Source: Thermoproteota archaeon | GTDB lineage: Archaea > Korarchaeota > Korarchaeia > Korarchaeales > Korarchaeaceae | Direction: 5' to 3' | DNA length: 49,654 nucleotides | Assembly: GCA_030130125.1 (NCBI GenBank) | Contig: JARZZM010000029.1 | Coordinates: 1-49,654, forward strand | In this document: positions 8,109-15,311 of the stretch, piece after piece | How positions within the stretch are numbered: position 1 is the stretch's first letter | Layout of the letters: the number at the start of each line of letters is the position of its first letter | Notes under the pieces: model-generated | Told to the model about the DNA's origin: nothing | The model's database searches: none | The model's input: only the letters and a program-made list of their open reading frames with translations | Translations under genes and position numbers: made by a program

Positions 8109-9381
8109 CTGCTCCTACTTTTGGAAGCCCTGCGTGGATAGATTAGCCAAGATCCTGTCGGGTGTAAGGGAGGAAGAGTTCTACGAGCTAGCGATTCCGC
8201 GTGAGAAACTGAGCTGGCTCCCCAAGGTGAGAGAGAAGGGTGTATTGGCCTCCCTAGGATGGGGGCTGGCGCCCACAGCATCCATACTGACTGAACCTGA
8301 CTTTCTCGCAGCATCTGAACCGGTATTCAGGGCCGGGTACTTGAGAGATCTGCTGAACCCGCACGACGACTTCGGTTCTTCCCTGACAGCAGCGATGAGG
8401 GTCACTAGAACACTCAAAGATAGATTGGTCGTAATGAGCGACGTGGCCACGGGGCTGAAGGGCGTCACCCACGTTGCTCCAGGGCAATACTTCTCAATGA
8501 GTCCAGATAGGGAGGAACTCTTCCTATTAGCTGATAACCTCCCTAAGGAGCTAGATAACAAGCTAGAGAACCTAGGAGAAGTTACTAGAGACTGGAACAG
8601 GCTGGATGAGGCCACGATCATCGTGGTAAGGACTAGTAGGAGCCTAGGATCCGAGGAGTTTGAGAAGGCGAGCCGCCTCAAGCTCGTGATCACCGCGACC
8701 CATGGTCTGGATCATATAGATGTGTCAGAGGCCAAGAGGAGAGCCATAATAGTAGAAAGAGCTCCTGTGAGGGCTAGGGCTGTGGCTGAGCTCACTTTGG
8801 GCCTCATTCTCGATCTGGCCAGGGGCATCAGTCTGGGAGATAGGAGAATGCGAGAGGGAGAGTGGGCCAAAAGGAGGCTTAAGGGATTCGAGATCTCCGG
8901 CAAGAAGGTCGGCATAATTTCCATGGGTGTAGTCGGATCAGAGATAGCCAGCCTGCTCAGGGCCGTGGGGATGGAGGTAAGCTTTTACGACAAGTACAAG
9001 GACGGGGGGAAGCCCTTGGACGATCTGCTCAAAGAGAGTGATATAGTAGTCCTCGCCTCACCCCTGACGGAGGAGACCAAGGGAATGATAGGGAGGAGGG
9101 AGCTCTCTCTCATGAAGGAGGGGGCCTACTTGGTCAACGTTGGTAGGGGGGAGCTCGTCGATCTGGAAGCCCTTATTGACTCCCTGGAGAGTGGTAAGCT
9201 TGCTGGAGCGGCCCTCGATGTGTTCCCTAAGGAGCCACCCTTCGGAGAGGATGCCTATGATAGATTAAGCCATCTGGACAACGTCGTCCTCACGCCTCAT
9301 ATAGGCGGGAACACGAGGGAATCGGACAGGAGGATCGTTAGGGAGGTGCTTGGGATCCTTGGCAAGTGGTTCCACGATTAG
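8041..9381 (+). CDS. D-isomer-specific 2-hydroxyacid dehydrogenase (phosphoglycerate dehydrogenase-like) with extra N-terminal domain
   Basis: 446 residues. The C-terminal 290 residues are a complete NAD-dependent 2-hydroxyacid dehydrogenase: the Rossmann loop GIISMGVVG at 291-299, and the catalytic Arg369 (NVGRGELVD), Glu398 (FPKEPP) and His420 (LTPHIGG). The first 152 residues do not match the family, whose catalytic fold seems to begin near Met153 (MSPDREELFLL); I do not recognise this extra domain. Residues 3'-most have no ACT domain. The next gene is a class V aminotransferase, so 3-phosphoglycerate oxidation towards serine is the likely role; glyoxylate or hydroxypyruvate reductase is an alternative. 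The true start may be 8013 through a frameshift. Confidence 0.78.
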   Translation: MGPSLEVSAFRTSEVVSFGELSDCSYFWKPCVDRLAKILSGVREEEFYELAIPREKLSWLPKVREKGVLASLGWGLAPTASILTEPDFLAASEPVFRAGYLRDLLNPHDDFGSSLTAAMRVTRTLKDRLVVMSDVATGLKGVTHVAPGQYFSMSPDREELFLLADNLPKELDNKLENLGEVTRDWNRLDEATIIVVRTSRSLGSEEFEKASRLKLVITATHGLDHIDVSEAKRRAIIVERAPVRARAVAELTLGLILDLARGISLGDRRMREGEWAKRRLKGFEISGKKVGIISMGVVGSEIASLLRAVGMEVSFYDKYKDGGKPLDDLLKESDIVVLASPLTEETKGMIGRRELSLMKEGAYLVNVGRGELVDLEALIDSLESGKLAGAALDVFPKEPPFGEDAYDRLSHLDNVVLTPHIGGNTRESDRRIVREVLGILGKWFHD

Positions 9382-10441
9382 CTTCATTCCTGGACCAGTA
9401 AATCCGAGTCCCGAGGTTATGAAAGCACTCAGTGAGCCGATGCCCTACCACAGGGGAGAGGGGTTCTCGAGGATGTACGGTGAGATCATTGAGGGGATGA
9501 AGCCCCTCTTCGGTGCTGATGGGGATGTCGTTGTCATAAGCGGATCCTCCACAGCTGGTCTCGAATCGGCACTGGCGGGGTTCGCGAGAGGTAAGGAAGT
9601 GGTCGCCGTAGTCGACGGTAAGTTCGGAGAGAGGCTAGCCGAGATAGCGTCGCTTTACGCCAAGGAGGTCAGGAGGGTCCTGTCGGAGTGGGGCGGGACC
9701 CCACCTCAGGAGAAGTTGGAAGCCTCTTTAAACGGTGCCGACCTCCTCGTGGTCGTCCACAATGAGACATCAACGGGTGTCGAGCATGACATGGACCTAA
9801 TAGCGGATCTAGCGTCAGATAGAGAAGTAGATCTTGTGGTGGACGTTGTGAGCTCTATAGGTGGTATTGAGGTGAGGGGAGATAAATGGGAAGCTAAGGC
9901 CCTAATAGGAGGAGTCCAGAAGTGCATAGGTGCCCCACCTGGCTTGGCTCCCGTGATGATACGGGAGTGGGACGGCTATGGGGAAGCCCCCTATTACCTC
10001 GACCTGAAGAGGTACAGAAGCTTGATTATGGGTAACCTCAAGCAGACACCCTTTACCCCGGCGCTCCCACTCTTCTCGGCTCTCAGGGCCGCGATTCGAG
10101 AGATACACTCGGAGGGACTTGAGGCTAGATTCCTCAGGCACCGGAGGATGGCTAAGTTACTTAGGGAGGGATTGGAGGATCTTAGAGTTGAGCTTTTCGC
10201 TAATCCCGGCGAATTAGGCAAGCTATCAGACACTGTGACCTCCTTCAGGGTCCCCGAGCCTGAGGTAGTTAGGGAAAAGCTTGCGGAGAGGGGTATAATG
10301 GTAGCGGGAGGTCAGGGTCCCCTGAAGGGGAAGATATTGAGAGTCGCCACTATGGCTAGAATCAAGGAGGAGGATGTTCATTCATTGTTGGCAGAGCTGA
10401 GGGAGATACTGCCCATGATCACCCCAGGAGCTGCTCCTTAA
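9350..10441 (+). CDS. Class V PLP aminotransferase (serine-pyruvate/phosphoserine type)
   Basis: 363 residues. FIPGPVNPSPEV near the N-terminus, SGSSTAGLESA (64-74) for cofactor phosphate binding, Asp165 in VDVVSSIGG, and the cofactor lysine Lys191 in GGVQKCIGAPPG all fit the alanine-glyoxylate/serine-pyruvate aminotransferase group, which in archaea also supplies phosphoserine aminotransferase activity. It overlaps the dehydrogenase stop by 32 bases. TTG at 9350 lies very close to GGGAGGTG (9341-9348), so the TTG at 9359 may be the real start. With the upstream dehydrogenase it could convert 3-phosphoglycerate to phosphoserine; glycine/serine/glyoxylate exchange is also possible. Its 3' end overlaps the convergent regulator by 23 bases. 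Confidence 0.85.
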   Translation: MGSLASGSTISFIPGPVNPSPEVMKALSEPMPYHRGEGFSRMYGEIIEGMKPLFGADGDVVVISGSSTAGLESALAGFARGKEVVAVVDGKFGERLAEIASLYAKEVRRVLSEWGGTPPQEKLEASLNGADLLVVVHNETSTGVEHDMDLIADLASDREVDLVVDVVSSIGGIEVRGDKWEAKALIGGVQKCIGAPPGLAPVMIREWDGYGEAPYYLDLKRYRSLIMGNLKQTPFTPALPLFSALRAAIREIHSEGLEARFLRHRRMAKLLREGLEDLRVELFANPGELGKLSDTVTSFRVPEPEVVREKLAERGIMVAGGQGPLKGKILRVATMARIKEEDVHSLLAELREILPMITPGAAP

Positions 10442-11996
10442 CTTCATCCTCCAGTCTACTGGAGAAGGCTTCGAACAGTGAGTTTACATCCATCTCGAAA
10501 GTCTGCTCCTCCTCGTTCCAAAGATCAACTGGTATCCGCCAGTTGGATGGGCCCGCAACCAGCAGATGCTCGACTTTTACCAGCTGATCGCTGAAGAGGG
10601 CTCTCAGGGATTTGATGAGCGTCCCCAGAATCCTTTCATTGACCAAGATGACGCTGGTTACTCCCGCGAGGGGACCCTCTGTGTAAAACATGATAGGCGA
10701 TGATATCTTGGAAAGGGCCTCGCCTATCCTCAGGAAGTCCTTATATGGGGCATCGAATCTCGCCAGAAGGGCCTCCCCGAGACCTACTCCTGTTGGAAAG
10801 TATCCTTTAACGACGAGCCCGTTTCTCCTGTATTTAGCGAACCTCTCCGCTGCATTAGGTACGCCGATCCCCCTTAGGTAGGACCTAGAGGCCTTGCCCT
10901 TACTGTTGATCACACTGAGCGCTAAGACATCCCTCTTATCCAATTTTATTGGGGGTTTTTTCCCTCTATAGACCTCTCTCCATGTGGGAGGGGTATCTGG
11001 TGACCCAGAGTAACCATCGACCATGAGCCCCAGTACCTCCTCAGGCCGGATCTCATCTAAAGAATGGAGATCAAACGAGAAGAGAGTTAGTTTCCCTATA
11101 CGGAGACCACTCCCGGATAATTTGACAAAGGCCCTCTCATACTTGAGAGGTACCAGGAAGAGAACATAGTATGTATTCCCCTCAGACACATAGACATTAT
11201 ATGTAAATGGGAAAGTTTTCAGGAAACTTACCTCTTCAGGGAGAGGATCTTCGAGCTCCATTATGTACGTCAATAGCCCCATCTTAAGCGGGGAGACAGC
11301 ATAGGGACCGTGTATTATCCCCTTACTGATGAGGTCTCTTAAAGCTCTAGAGATGGAGGCGAGCGAGAGGCCCGTATACTTAGCCAAATTTTCCAACTTA
11401 GCGTCTTGGGTCTTAGTCACATGGATTAAGGATTTTAGGACCTGAAGCTCTCTTTTTGATAATCTTAGGGATGGATAACTCCTGCTTATCAACAGGAGAA
11501 GTAAGTAATCGTCCAGCCCGAACTTTTCACCCTTCTTGGAGTAAATCAAGTTTATTGCTTTCGTGACGCTTTTAATGATACTAATCCTCTCCCTAAGACT
11601 GTAGACTTGGAATATTTTGGGTGCGTAGTAGGGAGGGGCCGTGGGCAGTTCTACCTTCTGAGTGCACTCTAACCACCAAGATGGGTCGGCGTTAGAGTAT
11701 GCCCACGCCAAGTCGTAGATATGGGGGAAACCCGATGGGGGTAAAAAAAGAATGAATGCTTCTCTCTTGATTACTGCTTCTACCTTGTCAGGCGAAAGGT
11801 CTCTGCTTATGAGAAGATCGCCGCCCTCCTCTTTAACACCGCTCCTAAGGTTCTTCTCTATCTTAACATCTGCTAGCATAACCCTCTTCGGGATCCTCCT
11901 TACAGGATTAGCTTTCAGTTCTTTTTGGATCTTCTTAACCTCCTCTTTGAAAAGTTTAGTCAGATCCTCATTTTTTTCAAGTCCTTCCTGTTGCAC
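10419..11996 (-). CDS. Large putative DNA-binding regulator with two helix-turn-helix regions
   Basis: 525 residues, not matched to a named family. Around residues 184-245 an Lrp/MarR-like winged helix is visible (LSKRELQVLKSL, LENLAKYTGLSLASISRALR, KGIIHGPYAVSP). A second, less clear HTH lies near 362-420 (LDKRDVLALSVI, YRRNGLVVKGYFPTG). The remaining domains could bind ligand or mediate dimerisation. GTG start at 11996, 22-29 bases after a TATA-like TTTATTA, so the message is probably leaderless. Lower GC than the flanking enzymes near its start. It is divergent from another HTH-containing unknown (12277). Confidence 0.6.
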   Translation of the reverse strand: MQQEGLEKNEDLTKLFKEEVKKIQKELKANPVRRIPKRVMLADVKIEKNLRSGVKEEGGDLLISRDLSPDKVEAVIKREAFILFLPPSGFPHIYDLAWAYSNADPSWWLECTQKVELPTAPPYYAPKIFQVYSLRERISIIKSVTKAINLIYSKKGEKFGLDDYLLLLLISRSYPSLRLSKRELQVLKSLIHVTKTQDAKLENLAKYTGLSLASISRALRDLISKGIIHGPYAVSPLKMGLLTYIMELEDPLPEEVSFLKTFPFTYNVYVSEGNTYYVLFLVPLKYERAFVKLSGSGLRIGKLTLFSFDLHSLDEIRPEEVLGLMVDGYSGSPDTPPTWREVYRGKKPPIKLDKRDVLALSVINSKGKASRSYLRGIGVPNAAERFAKYRRNGLVVKGYFPTGVGLGEALLARFDAPYKDFLRIGEALSKISSPIMFYTEGPLAGVTSVILVNERILGTLIKSLRALFSDQLVKVEHLLVAGPSNWRIPVDLWNEEEQTFEMDVNSLFEAFSSRLEDEVKEQLLG

Positions 11997-12017
11997 ACCA
12001 ATTAGTGTCGTTAGAGC

Positions 12018-12025
12018 TAATAAAG
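12018..12025 (-). promoter_or_regulatory. TATA box for the leaderless regulator message
   Basis: On the minus strand CTTTATTA is centred about 25 bases before the GTG at 11996, the normal archaeal TATA-to-start distance, with no ribosome-binding site in between. Confidence 0.5.
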
Positions 12026-12036
12026 TTTTTCTTCAA

Positions 12037-12144
12037 ATGAGATCTGTTGTGATATCACTTATTATACCAGTAATGAGTGTTCTCATCAGTCTACTAAATA
12101 AAATGAGCAGATACAGGCCATATAGGCTTGGTCTACGTAGGTAG
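12037..12144 (+). CDS. Possible 35-residue single-span membrane peptide
   Basis: ATG at 12037 opens 35 codons: a hydrophobic segment of about 20 residues (SVVISLIIPVMSVLISLL) followed by a basic tail (KMSRYRPYRLGLRR), the layout of small membrane peptides with the tail in the cytoplasm. No ribosome-binding site precedes it and the TATA-like TAATAAAG at 12018-12025 is too close for a standard promoter, so expression is unproven. It lies in the divergent gap between two HTH genes. Confidence 0.3.
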   Translation: MRSVVISLIIPVMSVLISLLNKMSRYRPYRLGLRR

Positions 12145-12169
12145 TAAAGAAGGAAGGAGGTTGGTGAAT

Positions 12170-12214
12170 ATGATGATCGGGCCAATAGCTCCGCCCAATC
12201 CCCCTGTAAAGTAA
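12170..12214 (+). other. Very short ORF behind a strong ribosome-binding site
   Basis: AAGGAAGGAGGTTGGTGAAT at 12149-12168 contains an excellent ribosome-binding site, yet the reading frame that follows (ATGATGATC..., or GTG at 12164) has only 14 to 16 codons (MMIGPIAPPNPPVK). It may be a leader peptide for the 12277 gene, a tiny protein, or a chance purine run. Confidence 0.25.
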
Positions 12215-12276
12215 CTTCTCCTTCACATATTTTCTTATCTATCGGTTTTCTCTTCTTTCGGTTATAATTGAAAAAA

Positions 12277-13383
12277 ATGTCGGAGCACAATGTTTATGGA
12301 GGTGAGGGCTGCTTCCATTTTAGGATGACCCATAGGGGGAATAGGGAAGAGATTGATGATGCATTTTACATCTCGGCGTACATAGTAAGGGAATTCTCCG
12401 ACAATGAGGCTGAGCCATTGAAGCCGGTCTCCTCGATATTGGCGGAGAGGCTAGGTGAGAATTGGAATGTGTTGACCAAAGATCAAAATGAGGAGACCGC
12501 ATTCAGCTTCGGCTTGGGCGTTACCCTCAGCTCTGAACCAATAAATGGTTGGATCATTAATCTGAAGTTTCTGAATAATGGAGAAGTGAAGATCGGTACT
12601 CTCGGAAAATCCGTCAAGATTAAATGGGAGGGGGATAGGGAGACCCTGCTCACGGCCTCGAAACTAGCGGCTCTCGCTCTATACCTCTACAGGAACCCCT
12701 TAATGTGTTTAAGGGAGGATCTGATAGTTGCTGGGATATTCTACCTCAACCCTCGTGTGTGGTCAGATCCTGCGATCTCAGGTATAGAACTGGCTGCAGC
12801 ATTTTCAGCGATCTCAGAGGGGCTGGAACTGGAGAGGAGATATGAATCCTTCGTGAAGGCCCTTCACTTTCTGAGCCAGTTAGATCACCTGCCGGAGATG
12901 GTAAGGGCCCTCAAAGCCCTCGCTGTGATGGGCATTGCTCCACCCCTGAGCAAGAGAGACCTCTTTTACGTGGATCAGCTTTCTCCTGTGGAGATAAAAG
13001 TTCTGAATGCCCTCACAGCCAAGGAGGCGATAGATAGGCTCTATGGACTAGATGAGAAGAAGGTCGTGATACTGCTCTCAGAGCTGCTGGGTCTGAGGTC
13101 TAAGATCTTCGACAGGAGAAAGCTGGTTAAGTCCCTCCTACAGAGGGAGTCCAAGGAAGGCCTGACATTGAGTGAGATCTCCCATGTCCTAGGGATCGAC
13201 AAGGCCTATCTCTGGAGGGATGTCCTACCTAAGATGATAGAGCGTTTCCTCATTACGGTTGGCAGTGACAGATATAGGGGGAAGACGGTGAAGGTCTACA
13301 GGCCCAATGTATCCCTGCCTACTGTGGGAGATATGGTACTAACTTATACGCTGAATCTCAGCTACCTCGTAAGTAGGGGTTGA
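12277..13383 (+). CDS. Unknown protein with C-terminal winged-helix-like region
   Basis: 368 residues from ATG at 12277 (TTG at 12268 is an in-frame alternative). No family recognised. The N-terminal half looks like a mixed alpha/beta domain; the segment near 110-205 is helical. The C-terminal part (about 280-340) has the pattern LTLSEISHVLGIDKAYLWRD followed by a beta wing (GSDRYRGKTVKVYRP), which suggests a winged-helix DNA-binding fold. Next to another large HTH protein transcribed the other way, so the two may be co-regulated. It is followed after 3 bases by the alkyladenine glycosylase gene, probably one message. Confidence 0.55.
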   Translation: MSEHNVYGGEGCFHFRMTHRGNREEIDDAFYISAYIVREFSDNEAEPLKPVSSILAERLGENWNVLTKDQNEETAFSFGLGVTLSSEPINGWIINLKFLNNGEVKIGTLGKSVKIKWEGDRETLLTASKLAALALYLYRNPLMCLREDLIVAGIFYLNPRVWSDPAISGIELAAAFSAISEGLELERRYESFVKALHFLSQLDHLPEMVRALKALAVMGIAPPLSKRDLFYVDQLSPVEIKVLNALTAKEAIDRLYGLDEKKVVILLSELLGLRSKIFDRRKLVKSLLQRESKEGLTLSEISHVLGIDKAYLWRDVLPKMIERFLITVGSDRYRGKTVKVYRPNVSLPTVGDMVLTYTLNLSYLVSRG

Positions 13384-13386
13384 ACC

Positions 13387-13971
13387 TTGCGCCTCAAGAC
13401 GAGTTTCTTCTGCCGGGATCCCGTGATCGTGGCCAAGGATCTTTTGGGAAAGCTGCTCGTCAGGGAACTTGATGGGGACAGGATATCTGGAGTTGTGGTG
13501 GAGACCGAGGCCTATCTGGGGAGAAACGACAGGGCCTCTCACGGTTTCGGTGGAAAGAGGACGCCTAGGATGCGGCCTCTATACGAGGGATGCGGCCTGT
13601 TCTACATCTACCCAGTTCACGGCTACGCTATGTTGAATGTAACAACTGCGCCACCCGAAGAGCCCACAGCCGTCCTCATAAGGGCGTTGGAGCCCGTGGA
13701 GGGCGTGGATCTCATGAAGGGGAACAGGGGAACTGATGATGTGAGGAACTTGTGTTCTGGCCCTGGGAAGCTCACCAAGGCACTGGGTATTACCCTAAAT
13801 ATGAACGGCCTGAGCGTCGGGGACGGACCTCTCTACTTCGAGGAGTACAGGTGGGTAGACGAGCGGGAGATAGTGGCCACGAAGAGGGTGGGGGTGGACT
13901 ACGCTGGCAGGCACGCGGACCTACCCTTTAGGTTCTACTTGAAGGGCAACAGGTACGTGTCAAGGCCATGA
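13387..13971 (+). CDS. 3-methyladenine (alkyladenine) DNA glycosylase, AAG/MPG family
   Basis: 194 residues, typical of bacterial and archaeal AAG. Family blocks seen: ARDLLGK-like AKDLLGKLLVRE, VVVETEAYLGRNDRASHG with the catalytic glutamate, GCGLFYIYPVHGYAMLNV forming the base-binding pocket, and CSGPGKLTKALGI near the C-terminus. It removes alkylated and deaminated purines to begin base excision repair. TTG start at 13387, three bases after the preceding stop. The 3' end overlaps the convergent thioredoxin-like gene by 12 bases. Confidence 0.9.
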   Translation: MRLKTSFFCRDPVIVAKDLLGKLLVRELDGDRISGVVVETEAYLGRNDRASHGFGGKRTPRMRPLYEGCGLFYIYPVHGYAMLNVTTAPPEEPTAVLIRALEPVEGVDLMKGNRGTDDVRNLCSGPGKLTKALGITLNMNGLSVGDGPLYFEEYRWVDEREIVATKRVGVDYAGRHADLPFRFYLKGNRYVSRP

Positions 13972-15177
13972 TCCCCTGAAGATGACCTCGACCTCCTCCG
14001 GATCCACTTCTCCGTTCCCGTTATCGTCCACCCACCTAACTATGATGACTCCGTCGATTTCTCCATCTGCTATCTTGATCGCCGCCGCCCGGGTTCCGAA
14101 CCTAGTGAGGCCCTCTCCCAGCACTATCCTCCTCCCATATCTCTCAAGGGATGCGATCAGGGCGTAGTCTGAGCGGCCGTACTCCACTTGAAACCTCCAC
14201 ACGCGGTCTCTCGCCTTGATGATCCCTCTCGACCCGCTGATGTCCACCACTATTCCCAGTTCCTCATTGAGTTGAGCCGTTAGCTCATTGGCCTTGGGGC
14301 CGCCGAGGATTATGAGGTCGCCGTCTGGCAGTTCATCCCCGGATCTCATAGTCTCCATACCTAGAATCGAGGCTGCCTCACGGTCATGCTCTCCGTAGAG
14401 GACTCTGAAATGTACACTAGATGACACCTCGGCTCTGACCTTGCGCTCCTCGACGGCGGAGCCAGCGATCACCCTCACGATCCACTCCCCAAGCTCCGCA
14501 AGGGTAAGGGATATCTGGAAGTGTCCTGACGAGACCGTGGCTGAGTATTCCTCCTCAACCCCATCAGGAGAAACCAAGACTATCCTGACGCCGTTCACTC
14601 CGAAGGCGGTCCCGCTAACTACCAGGGGCTCTCCCACTCCCACCCTGCCCGGGATGTCCACCTCTAGATCTACCGGTCGGTGATAGGCCTCCTTGACCTT
14701 CTCAACGGTGAATGAGACCATATCAGGGATATAAGGGACGTCTTCAGGTTCTATCTTGGCGAATAGGTTGCCAGATGGGTCTATTATCACCACCGTGGCT
14801 GTGTACTGGATGCCGAAGTAGAGGAAATGGGACCACGAGACCTTCAGGAGGATCCAACTGGACGGAGGATTATAGCTCCTGAAGGCTGGCAGTACAGCCT
14901 GAGGATTAGAGGGTGAATACATGGCGACGGCCGCGACGTAACGACCACTGGAGAGTTCGGGGTCGGTCCTCCAAGCATCGGCAAGCAAGGGTATGAACTT
15001 CTTGCAGTGAGAGCAGGTGGGCTGACTGAATATGAGAACGACGATCTTTCCCCTGTAATCGGAGAGCTTGAAGGTCCCTCCCCCATAGATCGGGGCCTCG
15101 AACCCGGAAGCGGAGGTAGAGAGGATATACAGACAGAGCATCGACAGCAGAAGTAGTATGATCGCTCTCTTCATCAT
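13960..15177 (-). CDS. Secreted thioredoxin-like protein with Ig-like, S-layer-like and EF-hand segments
   Basis: 405 residues from ATG at 15177 (ATG at 15174 also possible); the frame extends 46 codons further upstream but the signal peptide (MMKRAIILLLL...) and GGAGG just before this start decide it. After the signal (about 1-25) comes a TlpA/AhpC-like redoxin domain with Cys55-Ser-His-Cys58, then an Ig-like beta domain (about 175-255), then a region containing DLIILGGPKANEL like archaeal S-layer modules, and a perfect EF-hand loop at 384-395 (DDNGNGEVDPEE). It probably handles disulfides outside the cell in a calcium-bound form. TTATAAAT at 15198-15205 may be its own promoter. Confidence 0.75.
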   Translation of the reverse strand: MMKRAIILLLLSMLCLYILSTSASGFEAPIYGGGTFKLSDYRGKIVVLIFSQPTCSHCKKFIPLLADAWRTDPELSSGRYVAAVAMYSPSNPQAVLPAFRSYNPPSSWILLKVSWSHFLYFGIQYTATVVIIDPSGNLFAKIEPEDVPYIPDMVSFTVEKVKEAYHRPVDLEVDIPGRVGVGEPLVVSGTAFGVNGVRIVLVSPDGVEEEYSATVSSGHFQISLTLAELGEWIVRVIAGSAVEERKVRAEVSSSVHFRVLYGEHDREAASILGMETMRSGDELPDGDLIILGGPKANELTAQLNEELGIVVDISGSRGIIKARDRVWRFQVEYGRSDYALIASLERYGRRIVLGEGLTRFGTRAAAIKIADGEIDGVIIVRWVDDNGNGEVDPEEVEVIFRGSWP

Positions 15178-15311
15178 CAACCTCCTTCTAGGGTTCCATT
15201 TATAATAGCTCGCCGTTATACGCCAAAGACCTTCTGGATAACCACAGCTAATCGTGCTTATGGGATGATATCTAAAGGTACCAAAAAGTGAGGGGAGATC
15301 GGTATCCAAGT

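Noticed and set aside
7895-8314. 139-codon minus-strand frame at the start of the dehydrogenase
   Set aside because: Composition is that of an antisense shadow (serine, proline and arginine rich) and it covers the dehydrogenase promoter.
8181-8693. 170-codon minus-strand frame inside the dehydrogenase gene
   Set aside because: Antisense shadow; serine- and leucine-rich low-complexity product.
12033-12290. 85-codon minus-strand frame in the divergent gap
   Set aside because: Covers the promoter region of both flanking genes, has no ribosome-binding site and no recognisable pattern.
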